Assembly: GCA_030605565.1 (NCBI GenBank)
Contig: JAUWIB010000013.1
Location: 1 to 42,532 of the forward strand
DNA: 42,532 nt
Direction: 5' to 3'
Source: a bacterium
GTDB lineage: Bacteria > Zixibacteria > MSB-5A5 > GN15 > FEB-12
Of the stretch, positions 1-8,346 are shown piece by piece. A model generated the notes under the pieces. That model saw only the letters and a program-made list of their open reading frames with translations. It was not told the origin of the DNA and made no database searches. The position numbers were made by a program, and so were the translations under genes. How positions within the stretch are numbered: the stretch's first letter is position 1; each line of letters begins with the position of its first letter.

Positions 1-44
1 GGCTGTATCGCGTCCAGGAATTCTTGTTTGGAATCTCCACTCAT
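1..44 (-). CDS. 5' end of an unidentified gene running off the left edge
   Basis: Reading leftwards, an ATG at 44-42 follows a strong Shine-Dalgarno sequence (AAAGGAG, complement of about 53-59). The visible peptide is MSGDSKQEFLDAIQ, 14 residues, then the window ends. It is too short to assign a family. It is divergent from the selenoprotein gene at 206 and shares with it the 160-bp region that carries a duplicated operator-like motif, so the two genes are probably co-regulated. Confidence 0.6.
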   Translation of the reverse strand, partial: MSGDSKQEFLDAIQ

Positions 45-60
45 AATCGCGTCTCCTTTC

Positions 61-145
61 GGTAACATCAATTATGAGGCAACGTATCATTTGACACCTA
101 TCGTTTCTCGATCTTTGGTAACATTTATTGTGAGGCAACTCCTCA
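61..145. promoter_or_regulatory. Duplicated operator-like motif between divergent genes
   Basis: Two copies of a 23-bp motif lie 56 bp apart, at 61-83 and 117-139. They differ at three positions and share GGTAACAT and TGAGGCAAC. The second copy runs into a perfect inverted repeat, TGAGG-CAACT-CCTCA, at 131-145. The first is followed by a looser symmetric arrangement (ATGA at 74-77, TCAT at 87-90). A -10-like TATATT (154-159) lies just downstream. Spacing of about five helical turns between copies suits a dimeric repressor controlling both divergent genes. The regulator is unknown; Rrf2- or PerR-type redox regulators would fit an Fe-S-carrier-like target, but that is inference. Confidence 0.5.
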
Positions 146-205
146 TTTTGTGTTATATTCGGTTCTAACGGTTTGAACGTGCAAACAAAGAAAGGTTGAG
201 AATAC

Positions 206-547
206 ATGCTCCAGGTTACCGACACCGCCTCCAGCGCATTGACCAAGGTCCTCGCTGCCCCTGAACACAAAGACAAGAAACTTATCCTTTACTTTCAGGG
301 CGTCGGCTGAAGCGGTCCGAGTATCGGAATGACTCTGGATGAGTCAACGGACGAGCTTCAGGAAATCGAAGCTAACGGCATTTCCGCCTACATCGACCCC
401 AAGGTCCTGACCCACCTCAAGCAGTACGGCGATATCAACATCGACTTTGTCACTCGCGACGGTCAGTCCGGGTATATGATCTCGGTCGGCCAACCCGGCT
501 GCTCCCCGGACCAGTGCGCAGGTTGCAGTTCCGATCAGGGTCAGTAG
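206..547 (+). CDS. HesB/IscA-like selenoprotein (in-frame UGA = Sec35)
   Basis: The ATG at 206 opens a frame of 34 codons, meets TGA at 308-310, and continues without another stop to TAG at 545-547, giving 113 residues. The peptide around the TGA reads GVG-U-SGPSIGMTLDE. In A-type Fe-S carriers (IscA/HesB) this position holds the first conserved cysteine (G-C-SG), so Sec replaces the metal/cluster ligand. The C-terminus has a cysteine cluster, GCSPDQCAGC, where IscA has CGC. A SECIS-like hairpin lies 20-36 nt after the UGA. An AAAGG/GAG ribosome site (191-200) precedes the ATG. HesB-like selenoproteins are a known bacterial family. The likely role is Fe-S or thiol-redox chemistry in the cytoplasm. 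A conventional gene caller starts at 329 and loses the N-terminal third, including Sec. Confidence 0.9.
330..346 (+). promoter_or_regulatory. Bacterial SECIS element
   Basis: Downstream of the UGA (308-310) is a perfect hairpin: stem GACTC (331-335) and GAGTC (341-345), extended by a T330-A346 pair, with loop TGGAT (336-340). The second loop base is G, about 27 nt from the UGA. Known bacterial SECIS elements carry a G in the first two positions of a small apical loop placed 16-37 nt after the UGA. A second small hairpin (TCCGA-GTA-TCGGA, 316-328) lies closer and may stack with it. Confidence 0.8.
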
Positions 548-577
548 TCGCCTCGAAGTTCCTCACGAAAGTTGATC

Positions 578-611
578 AACGGCCGGTCCACAGACCGGTC
601 GTTTTTCTTTT
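578..611 (+). terminator. Rho-independent terminator after the selenoprotein gene
   Basis: The stem AACG-g-CCGGTC (578-588) pairs with GACCGG-t-CGTT (593-603) around the loop CACA. It runs into a T-rich tract (TTTTTCTTTT). It ends the transcript about 30 bp after the stop codon at 547. Confidence 0.85.
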
Positions 612-722
612 GTACCGATACTGGTCCGCACATCGGTGGCTGCGGGAAAACCGGTCTGAACTGCGCCTTTTCCGATACCGACAAGAAAAATGGGGAATCT
701 TCTGTAACAAAATCAAAACGTC

Positions 723-751
723 TTGACTTTCCAAAAGCGGGGGGATATATA
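723..751 (+). promoter_or_regulatory. Sigma-70-type promoter for gdhA
   Basis: A -35 box TTGACT (723-728) and a -10 box TATATA (746-751) are separated by 17 bp. The predicted start near 758 would give a leader of about 80 nt before the gdhA ATG at 839. The region 612-722 shows no gene or other clear signal. Confidence 0.75.
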
Positions 752-826
752 TGCCAACTATGTGAAGCGATTCACTTGTGTTGAGTGAAAGAAATCACAA
801 CGAACAAGTTCAACATAACTTCTTGA

Positions 827-2179
<1,353 letters not shown>

Positions 2180-2207
2180 TACTGCCGGTCTCCTGATTGA
2201 ACAGTAC

Positions 2208-2243
2208 GGTGGAGTCGTCGACGGCGGCTCCACCTTTTCTCTT
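2208..2243 (+). terminator. Terminator of gdhA
   Basis: The stem GGTGGAG (2208-2214) pairs with CTCCACC (2228-2234) and is followed by TTTTCTCTTT. It lies 29 bp after the gdhA stop. Confidence 0.8.
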
Positions 2244-2304
2244 TGACGCCTCCATCGTCACCGCCATATTTGTTAGGCATGTTGGATCCATCAGCAGAGG
2301 CAGA

Positions 2305-2928
2305 ATGATGTCCAAACCAAATCTGACTAACTTTCAGTCGAAGTTCCTCAAGTTCGATTCACTGATGCAGGCACGCGTGAAACAGGTGCTGCTGGTGTCC
2401 AGTCCATACGACTCCTTCGTGTTGGAGGAAGACGGCCGGTTGACGGAGCTTATCTACAACGAATACCTCGAACTCAATCTGTCCGCCACACCCAACGTGA
2501 AAAGGGCATCCAACTCTGAGGAAGCGTTGGATATACTGATGAAACAGGACATTGACCTGGTCATTGTATTCAAGCGTGTCGGTGATCTCGACGTTGCAGG
2601 CTTTGGGCATGACGTTAAGAGTGTCAAGCCGGACATGCCGGTGGTGTGGAATCAGATTTCGCAGGCCGGGGTGATTGTCGAAGCGGCCTACGGTGATTTC
2701 GCGCCGGACCCGTCGTTCGGTACGCATTTCTTTCACAACCTGACCTCGTTTCGGATCGGCTACATGACCATCAACGCCGCCATCGGTAACGGCTTTATCG
2801 AGTGGGACTGGTTCTCTTCACAGCCGACTTCCGATGAAACGGAATTCGTGCGACACGTTGTGCTGTCGGAGCCTCTTGAGGTTCGTATCGACGGCCACTC
2901 CGGCGCGGGGTTGATTTTGAAACCGTAG
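2305..2928 (+). CDS. Internally deleted PEP-synthase/PPDK-like protein (receiver domain joined to C-terminal tail)
   Basis: The frame starts at ATG 2305 or 2308; an upstream TTG at 2197 lies inside the gdhA terminator and is unlikely. Residues about 25-112 look like the receiver-like N-terminal domain found on large pyruvate,water-dikinase-like proteins of FCB bacteria (VLLVSSPYDSFVLEEDGRL). Residues about 113-207 (VVWNQIS, then PSFGTHFFHNLTSF, then PLEVRIDG) look like the extreme C-terminus of the same proteins. The central nucleotide-binding, phosphohistidine and PEP-binding domains, many hundreds of residues, are absent. The join lies near residues 111-116 (about 2635-2652) and keeps the frame. 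The product cannot be a dikinase. It is either a decaying gene or a retained mini-protein. A weak GAGG precedes the ATG. Confidence 0.7.
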   Translation: MMSKPNLTNFQSKFLKFDSLMQARVKQVLLVSSPYDSFVLEEDGRLTELIYNEYLELNLSATPNVKRASNSEEALDILMKQDIDLVIVFKRVGDLDVAGFGHDVKSVKPDMPVVWNQISQAGVIVEAAYGDFAPDPSFGTHFFHNLTSFRIGYMTINAAIGNGFIEWDWFSSQPTSDETEFVRHVVLSEPLEVRIDGHSGAGLILKP

Positions 2929-2994
2929 GGGGGGGAGTTGGGCTCATTCGGGGCAAAGCGCCGGTAAGGACAACGCACAAAACGGCGCAGACTG

Positions 2995-3023
2995 TTGACA
3001 GGGCTAAAACGCCCAAGTATATT
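2995..3023 (+). promoter_or_regulatory. Strong promoter for the two-TM gene at 3100
   Basis: TTGACA (2995-3000) and TATATT (3018-3023) are 17 bp apart, close to the sigma-70 consensus. The spacer contains the small inverted repeat GGGC-TAAAAC-GCCC (3001-3014), a possible operator. The upstream gap from 2929 starts with a run of eight Gs after the preceding stop and holds no terminator that I can see. Confidence 0.8.
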
Positions 3024-3099
3024 CAGTCATGCGTGATTAATGCGGGATGCGAGCCTTCCCATTAGGCTTAGGCTGGAAGAGTACTTAAAGGAGGTAGCC

Positions 3100-4218
3100 A
3101 TGAAAGTTCTTCGCATCAGATTTGTTCGGAATATAGCGATTTTGGGGGGTTGCCTAATTCTGGCGGGAGGACTCTGGTCAGCCGGCGAGAGAGGCGAAGG
3201 GTGGTTATGGTCAAATATCGTATTTAACTTTGTTCAAGAACTTGGCGTCGCACTAATAATAGCGGCCGTCGTGGCAGTCGGAGTTGAGAGATTCGTAACG
3301 GTCGAGCGCATCATAAAAATCCTCGGTATACTCGGTCCCTGGAAAGAAGCTGAGGACGTTGGGTTTCGACGTCTACTGGCAAGCCGTCAGGATGCATTTG
3401 AAGACCTAATACACAGCAGGATCCCTGAGGCACAGCACACTATAGAGATTATGGGTATTTGTGTATCGCTTTTTAGAGAAGTCCGTAAAGAGGCGGAAAA
3501 TACACGGGACAGGAACCTGGTGGCAACGTTCAAGGAGCAAATAGTAGGGAGACTGGAGAAGGGATGTAACGTAACAGTCCTCAGTCTCTGCAGGTATCCC
3601 ACTGATCAGCAAAGAGCAGAATACGGGATCGGAGATCGGGACATCTACTACTGGCGTGAACATGACGAGGAACGCACCAACGACCCGAATTTTCAAGAGG
3701 GTCGGCGTCTCAAGGGCATAGCTAATAAGACCTTGGGACGGTGGATCGAAGTTCTAGTCAGTGTTGCAGAGCGAGTACAATCTGCTCAAGAGAGAACGCG
3801 CCTGCTAGGGAATCTGCAGGTAATGGAGTACTTGGCTTTGCCTTCCATATCCGTATATCGGGTTGATGACCTGCTGTACTTCACACCTTATCTCTTCAAG
3901 CGTCACTGCCGAAACGTCCCAACTTATGCTATTCAGGGTGAAGACACACCGCTCTTTCAAGACTACGCGAACCACTTCAAGAATACGTTTGAGGACCCTC
4001 TAACAACATCTGCTATACCGGATGAGCTTCGCACGCGACTGGTCGAAAATCCGCTCAGCACCATAAGAGAGTATCGTGATGCCAAAGACGATCTCAAGGA
4101 CAAACTCGACAGAGGTATTGAAGACACATGGACGCGTCAGGACCTAGCGAAATTCCGTGTTGAGGAGTTGGCCGTCTGCAAGATACTCGGATGTCAAATG
4201 GCCCTGGACTTGGGGTAA
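3100..4218 (+). CDS. Two-TM membrane protein with a soluble C-terminal domain, possibly PLD-like; unknown function
   Basis: The start is set by a consensus ribosome site (AAAGGAGGT, 3087-3095) before ATG 3100; an in-frame ATG at 3040 lacks one. The 372-residue product has TM helices at about 11-27 and 39-63, then roughly 300 soluble residues. One stretch reads IEIMGICVSLF, a long helical region follows, then a strand-rich part containing YRVDDLLYFTPYLF. This arrangement recalls phospholipase-D-superfamily-like sensor or effector domains that lack a clear HKD motif, but I do not recognise a named family. Base composition and codon use (ATA, AGA, AGG) are visibly more AT-rich than in the neighbours, so it may have been acquired by transfer. 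It is monocistronic behind a strong promoter and converges on the gene at 4233. Confidence 0.7.
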   Translation: MKVLRIRFVRNIAILGGCLILAGGLWSAGERGEGWLWSNIVFNFVQELGVALIIAAVVAVGVERFVTVERIIKILGILGPWKEAEDVGFRRLLASRQDAFEDLIHSRIPEAQHTIEIMGICVSLFREVRKEAENTRDRNLVATFKEQIVGRLEKGCNVTVLSLCRYPTDQQRAEYGIGDRDIYYWREHDEERTNDPNFQEGRRLKGIANKTLGRWIEVLVSVAERVQSAQERTRLLGNLQVMEYLALPSISVYRVDDLLYFTPYLFKRHCRNVPTYAIQGEDTPLFQDYANHFKNTFEDPLTTSAIPDELRTRLVENPLSTIREYRDAKDDLKDKLDRGIEDTWTRQDLAKFRVEELAVCKILGCQMALDLG

Positions 4219-4232
4219 TCATGCTGCGATGT

Positions 4233-5708
4233 TCATGATGTCGACCTGAATCGCCACAGCGCGAAGAACGTCAGCGCCACAACCACGATCGGAATCACGA
4301 AGTACATCATCTGGACATTGATCACGTTTTGATACACGAAGACCGGCAGGTAGCGCAGAAAGGCGTCGAACAGAATCATGGCGGACAAAATTAACATGAG
4401 TCGGCGGGAGGTGAACCCTGCTGCCAGACCATAGCCGAGAAGGGCGCCGGAAGTAGTGTGGAACAGAATCATGAAACCGCGCTCCAGAAGATGCCATGAA
4501 AACAGCTCGACGTTCATGGCCAGCATGGCGAGATGGCAGCCTTCGACTATGCCGAATCCGGCGCCACAGACCGCGCCGATGATCACCAGGCGATCAGTGC
4601 GTAGTTTTGCCATAATTCCAAACAGCAGTATCACAGCAACTTTGAGAATCTGATGGATGACTCCGGCGGTCAGAGCCGGGAAGATACCCCAGAAATAGGG
4701 CGAACCTCCTGCGGCAATGCCGGGAATGAGCAGATGTTCGACGAGGTACATCTGCAGTGGCATCTGAGTCACGATGACCGGCAAGTATACAACCCCACCG
4801 GCGAGAAAGGCCAACCAGGTGACCGGTCGACGGTAGGCGCGGCCTGCGAAGAACACAAGCGAGAATAGTCCCAGGATCAGGTAGGCCGTGAACACGGGCA
4901 AGCGTGCGACGAAACCCCCAAGGGCATGATCGGTTTCTTCAGAGGCGCCGACATCGAACACACGCACGATATCGAGGTAAGCCTTCAACTGCTGACCGGG
5001 AATCTCCACCTTAACCAGACGTTTGTCCGGTGTGAAATAAAAGGCCTGGTGTTGCGGCTGCGAATAGACTATCACGAAAGTGGAGTCGAACGTACCCTTA
5101 TACACCTGCTTGTTGACGAACATATTGACGGTCGCTTCGACATACTGCTTTTGCATGATCTGCGGCACAAACATCGTATCGCGGATGGTATCCCCTACTT
5201 TGAAATCATGCATGGCCAGAAACAGTTCGTGCATGTCCAGAAGGTGGATATCGGCAGCGAAACCGTCGGTGCTGAAATGGTATTGCCGGTCTGTCTCCTG
5301 TCCTCCCTGCTCTACGTAACCGCGCAGGGTGTCACCATCGCGTTTCAGTTCCAGACGCGACGTCTGATCTCCGGTTTTAATTCGCAGGTCGCAGCCGAGA
5401 TAGGTACCGTCGGCGGCCACGAACTGCCTGCCCTCGACATCGATTATGGCGTCGGAGCCAGATCTCGTGTAGTCCAATCCCAGGCGCTGTTCGATTACGT
5501 GCGCCTCGACGCCGTTGATACTGGTCCGCCCCTTCACTGTTGAGAACAGCCGACCGATTGTGGAATCCTTGGCCACGAATGTCCACATTCGTAACTCGCC
5601 GTCGGGACGGAAATCTCCCAACGATGCCGCACCGGAAACTGACCGCTGCGCCTGGAGTGGCCCGCCGAGACAGACAAGGATAGCGATTAGGAACAGAGTT
5701 ACTCTCAT
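4233..5708 (-). CDS. Exported-domain membrane protein with PrsW-like C-terminal region
   Basis: The 491-residue product begins with a clean signal peptide (MRVTLFLIAILVCLGGPLQA), followed by about 240 exported residues rich in beta strands, with no family I recognise. From about residue 275 there are several TM helices. The membrane part contains GAGFGIVEG and FMILFHTTSGALLGYG, which resemble the E- and H-containing motifs of PrsW-type glutamic intramembrane proteases, but the full active-site set is not certain. An alternative start at 5777 would overlap the upstream nucleosidase stop as ATGA and add 23 uncharged residues before the signal peptide. The signal peptide and the promoter at 5719-5746 favour 5708, though no Shine-Dalgarno sequence precedes it. 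Confidence 0.75.
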   Translation of the reverse strand: MRVTLFLIAILVCLGGPLQAQRSVSGAASLGDFRPDGELRMWTFVAKDSTIGRLFSTVKGRTSINGVEAHVIEQRLGLDYTRSGSDAIIDVEGRQFVAADGTYLGCDLRIKTGDQTSRLELKRDGDTLRGYVEQGGQETDRQYHFSTDGFAADIHLLDMHELFLAMHDFKVGDTIRDTMFVPQIMQKQYVEATVNMFVNKQVYKGTFDSTFVIVYSQPQHQAFYFTPDKRLVKVEIPGQQLKAYLDIVRVFDVGASEETDHALGGFVARLPVFTAYLILGLFSLVFFAGRAYRRPVTWLAFLAGGVVYLPVIVTQMPLQMYLVEHLLIPGIAAGGSPYFWGIFPALTAGVIHQILKVAVILLFGIMAKLRTDRLVIIGAVCGAGFGIVEGCHLAMLAMNVELFSWHLLERGFMILFHTTSGALLGYGLAAGFTSRRLMLILSAMILFDAFLRYLPVFVYQNVINVQMMYFVIPIVVVALTFFALWRFRSTS

Positions 5709-5718
5709 GGTAGCGGTG

Positions 5719-5746
5719 AAATTACTGATCGGTCCCACCGTGTCAA
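5719..5746 (-). promoter_or_regulatory. Candidate promoter giving a near-leaderless transcript
   Basis: On the minus strand, TTGACA (5746-5741) and TAATTT (5724-5719) are 16 bp apart. The -10 box ends only 10 bp before the ATG at 5708, so the transcript would start within a few bases of the start codon. This would explain the missing ribosome site. Confidence 0.45.
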
Positions 5747-5773
5747 CCCAAAAAACGGGGACAAGTCCTGGAA

Positions 5774-6499
5774 TCATCCGTCGGTTGCAGCGGATGGACT
5801 CATCTCGGTTAATAGTTCGCTGGTTAATCTGAACGTTATCTTTGATGCTTCCTCGAGAAAGCATATGAATTCGGCGGCGGCGCCATCTCCGGCTCCATCT
5901 GAGATCACGCGGATAATCACAAAGGGCACTCGGTTCATCTGACACACCTGACCGACCGCGCCACCTTCCATTTCTGCGGCAACAGCACCGAACTCTCGCT
6001 GCAGCCAGCGTATCCTTTGCGGATCCGAGATGAACGAATCACCAGTGGCTATGGTGCCAACCAACATCTGTCCGGCCGCTGTATCGACTTCGCAGATACG
6101 ATCATAGGCATCGGTGACAGCCTTTACCAATTTGGGGGCAGCCTCAATCAGTCGGGTGACATCGGGTATCTCGCCGTGGCGACGTCCGAAGGCGGTCAGG
6201 TCAATGTCGTGCTGCACCACAAAATTCGAGACCACCAGGTCGCCGCGTTTGAGATGCGGCACCAGACTGCCGGCCAGACCGGTGAAAACCACAGCTTCCA
6301 CCCCGAAGCGGTCAATCATCAATTGCGTAGCCATGGCGGCGTTGACTTTCCCCACACCGCAGCGAAGCAGGATCACCTTCTGACCCCCTAACTCGCCCAG
6401 GTGAAAATCAAGGCCGGCATGTCTGACAACCTGATCCACGCGGTGGTTTTCTTTGAATAGCAGTAGTTCCTCTTCCAGCGCACTTATGAGACCGAACAT
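5774..6499 (-). CDS. mtnN: 5'-methylthioadenosine/S-adenosylhomocysteine nucleosidase
   Basis: This 241-residue cytoplasmic enzyme removes adenine from MTA and SAH in methionine salvage and the activated-methyl cycle. It has the family hallmarks: ALEEE at the N-terminus (catalytic Glu), GVGKVNAA, FTGLAGS, AAEMEGGAV (ribose-binding Glu near 178) and VISDGAG with the catalytic Asp201. Length is close to the E. coli enzyme (232). The start lacks a strong ribosome site. Futalosine hydrolase (MqnB) is a related alternative, but the EMEG motif and the overall pattern fit MTAN better. The methyltransferase immediately upstream on the same strand would produce SAH, the substrate. Confidence 0.85.
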   Translation of the reverse strand: MFGLISALEEELLLFKENHRVDQVVRHAGLDFHLGELGGQKVILLRCGVGKVNAAMATQLMIDRFGVEAVVFTGLAGSLVPHLKRGDLVVSNFVVQHDIDLTAFGRRHGEIPDVTRLIEAAPKLVKAVTDAYDRICEVDTAAGQMLVGTIATGDSFISDPQRIRWLQREFGAVAAEMEGGAVGQVCQMNRVPFVIIRVISDGAGDGAAAEFICFLEEASKITFRLTSELLTEMSPSAATDG

Positions 6500-6556
6500 G
6501 TTACCCCACGACTAACGGTGTTTATTCTATCAATTATCGGTAACTTTGGTCATAAC

Positions 6557-7324
6557 TCAACGACTCGGCCGTCGACCGACGATCACCAGGTCGCGCGACG
6601 ACCGCCCAAGCCGCTTCTTCAGATAAAGGTCGCCGAACTTGCGAATCCCGGTGAAGCCGGCTTGAGCCACTCCCCGGCTCATGATGTCCACGTTATAGTT
6701 GTCAGATTCATGCCGGAATATCTCGTAGCCCGGCGGTTTCTGGTTGAGATCGAGGCGGATTACATATACATAAATCCGGCTGCCCCGACGCTCTGAGAAA
6801 CGTTCGTAGACAATCCCGTTATTCTCAGTCACCTTGATCGGGAAAAGAGTATCCTCTTTGACGGCGGCGTAGTTCAACATCTGCAGCACCAGGTGTCCTC
6901 CCGGTTTCAGGACGGCTCGAAAATTCTTGAGGCTTCGCTTGAGTCCGGCGAGTGTGTTCACCCCGGAAATGCTGTTGGCCAGACAAACCACCAGGTCGAA
7001 TTTCTCATGAAGCTTTTTCGGAAGCCGCTCAAAGTCGCCCCAACGAAACTCAAGCGGCAGATCGACGTTCTTGAATTTCTTCTGTGCCACTTCGATCATC
7101 CGACGTGAGTGGTCCAGACCAACGGCCGCGACGCCGCGACGGGCGAAGAGCATCGCTGTCAATCCCGAGGCGCAACCGGCATCGAGGACTGACCTCGGAT
7201 GAAACCGAGCAATCAGAGCGTCGACTTCTTTCTGGTGATACTTTTCACGCTGGACCGCGTTGGTAATAAGATCGTATTCGTGAGCATACTTCTCAAATGC
7301 AGATAGTTGTCGTTTGACAGCCAT
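6557..7324 (-). CDS. Class I SAM-dependent methyltransferase
   Basis: The 255-residue protein starts at ATG 7324 behind AGGAG; a longer frame to 7450 has no support and runs into the divergent gene. Motif I is VLDAGCASG near residue 48, followed by an acidic motif II (VGLDHS), and FDLVVCLANSISG with LKPGGHLVLQMLN for the later motifs. These give a Methyltransf_11/25-type fold. The substrate is not evident. It lies 57 bp upstream of mtnN on the same strand and is probably cotranscribed with it. The 100-bp gap to the divergent gene at 7425 must hold both promoters, but I see no clean one. Confidence 0.85.
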   Translation of the reverse strand: MAVKRQLSAFEKYAHEYDLITNAVQREKYHQKEVDALIARFHPRSVLDAGCASGLTAMLFARRGVAAVGLDHSRRMIEVAQKKFKNVDLPLEFRWGDFERLPKKLHEKFDLVVCLANSISGVNTLAGLKRSLKNFRAVLKPGGHLVLQMLNYAAVKEDTLFPIKVTENNGIVYERFSERRGSRIYVYVIRLDLNQKPPGYEIFRHESDNYNVDIMSRGVAQAGFTGIRKFGDLYLKKRLGRSSRDLVIVGRRPSR

Positions 7325-7424
7325 AGGGTTGTTCTCCTGAACAAAAAACGTTTCTCTCGGAACTGAAAATACAGTAAAATGATCCCAAACTGAAGCAAAG
7401 ATTCGATACTGGAACAAACGCAGT

Positions 7425-8324
7425 ATGATACCCTTTCCCATCAGCGGCATTGAGATTCAATGGTGGCTGCCACCGCTGATCGCGTTTGTCGTAGCCGGGC
7501 TGTCGTCGATGGCCGGCGTGAGCGGCGCCTTCCTGTTGTTACCGATACAGGTCAGTCTGTTGGGAATTACCGGCCCTGTGGTCAGTTCGACCAATATGCT
7601 GTACAACATCGTGGCTATCCCCGGCGGCGTGTATCGTTACGTGCGCGAACAGCGCGTGATCTGGTCGCTGGTGTGGGCGATTATCCTCGGCATATTACCG
7701 GGGATTGTTCTGGGAGTTATCATTCGCATCAAACTGATGCCCGACCCGGCCACCTTCAAGCCCTTTGCCGGGCTGGTACTGCTCTACATAGCAGGCCGAC
7801 TGGCAGCAAATATCCTGAGGAATAAACGAGCCGACGAGGACACCACATCGGGATCTCAGACTGCGGGTGTGCGGTCGCTGGGACTCAATCGGCGGCAATT
7901 CGCCTTTGAGTTCAACGGACGCACCTACCAACAATCTACGGTCAAGATTCTGGCCGTCAGTTTTGTTGTCGGAATTGTGGGCGGCGCCTACGGCATCGGA
8001 GGCGGCGCTTTGATGGCGCCGGTGCTGGTGACGGTCTTTCGCTTCCCGATTCACTCTGTCGCAGGCACCACCTTGCTGACCACATTCATAGCCTCCTTAG
8101 TCGGCATCGCCGCTTACACCACTCTTGGCGCGCTCTCAGGTAACAGTTCGATGTCGGTCTCGCCTGATTGGATGTTAGGTGGTCTGTTCGGCGTGGGCGG
8201 GATGGTCGGCATGTACGTAGGCGCCCGATTGCAGCGTATCGTTCCAGCCCGCCTGATCAAGTCTGTTCTGGCGGTAATGGTGTTGTTCGTAGCGTTACGC
8301 TATGTGGCGGCGATATTCACCTGA
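7425..8324 (+). CDS. TauE/SafE-family permease
   Basis: This 299-residue integral membrane protein has eight or so hydrophobic segments in two homologous halves, each with the family's glycine-rich signature: AGLSSMAGVSGAFLLLP near residue 25 and GIVGGAYGIGGGALMAPVL near residue 185. A hydrophilic loop of about 40 residues separates the halves. The family exports sulfite, sulfoacetate or other organosulfur anions; the substrate here is unknown. The start codon lacks an obvious ribosome site. The next gene begins 23 bp after the stop. Confidence 0.88.
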   Translation: MIPFPISGIEIQWWLPPLIAFVVAGLSSMAGVSGAFLLLPIQVSLLGITGPVVSSTNMLYNIVAIPGGVYRYVREQRVIWSLVWAIILGILPGIVLGVIIRIKLMPDPATFKPFAGLVLLYIAGRLAANILRNKRADEDTTSGSQTAGVRSLGLNRRQFAFEFNGRTYQQSTVKILAVSFVVGIVGGAYGIGGGALMAPVLVTVFRFPIHSVAGTTLLTTFIASLVGIAAYTTLGALSGNSSMSVSPDWMLGGLFGVGGMVGMYVGARLQRIVPARLIKSVLAVMVLFVALRYVAAIFT

Positions 8325-8346
8325 GAACCACGGAGAGGATACTCGG

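Noticed and set aside
329-547. 72-residue gene starting at ATG 329
   Set aside because: The ATG is an internal Met of the selenoprotein; no ribosome site precedes it, and homology extends upstream through the UGA.
4926-5543. 205-residue plus-strand frame
   Set aside because: Antisense to the exported domain of the PrsW-like gene, which has a signal peptide and better composition.
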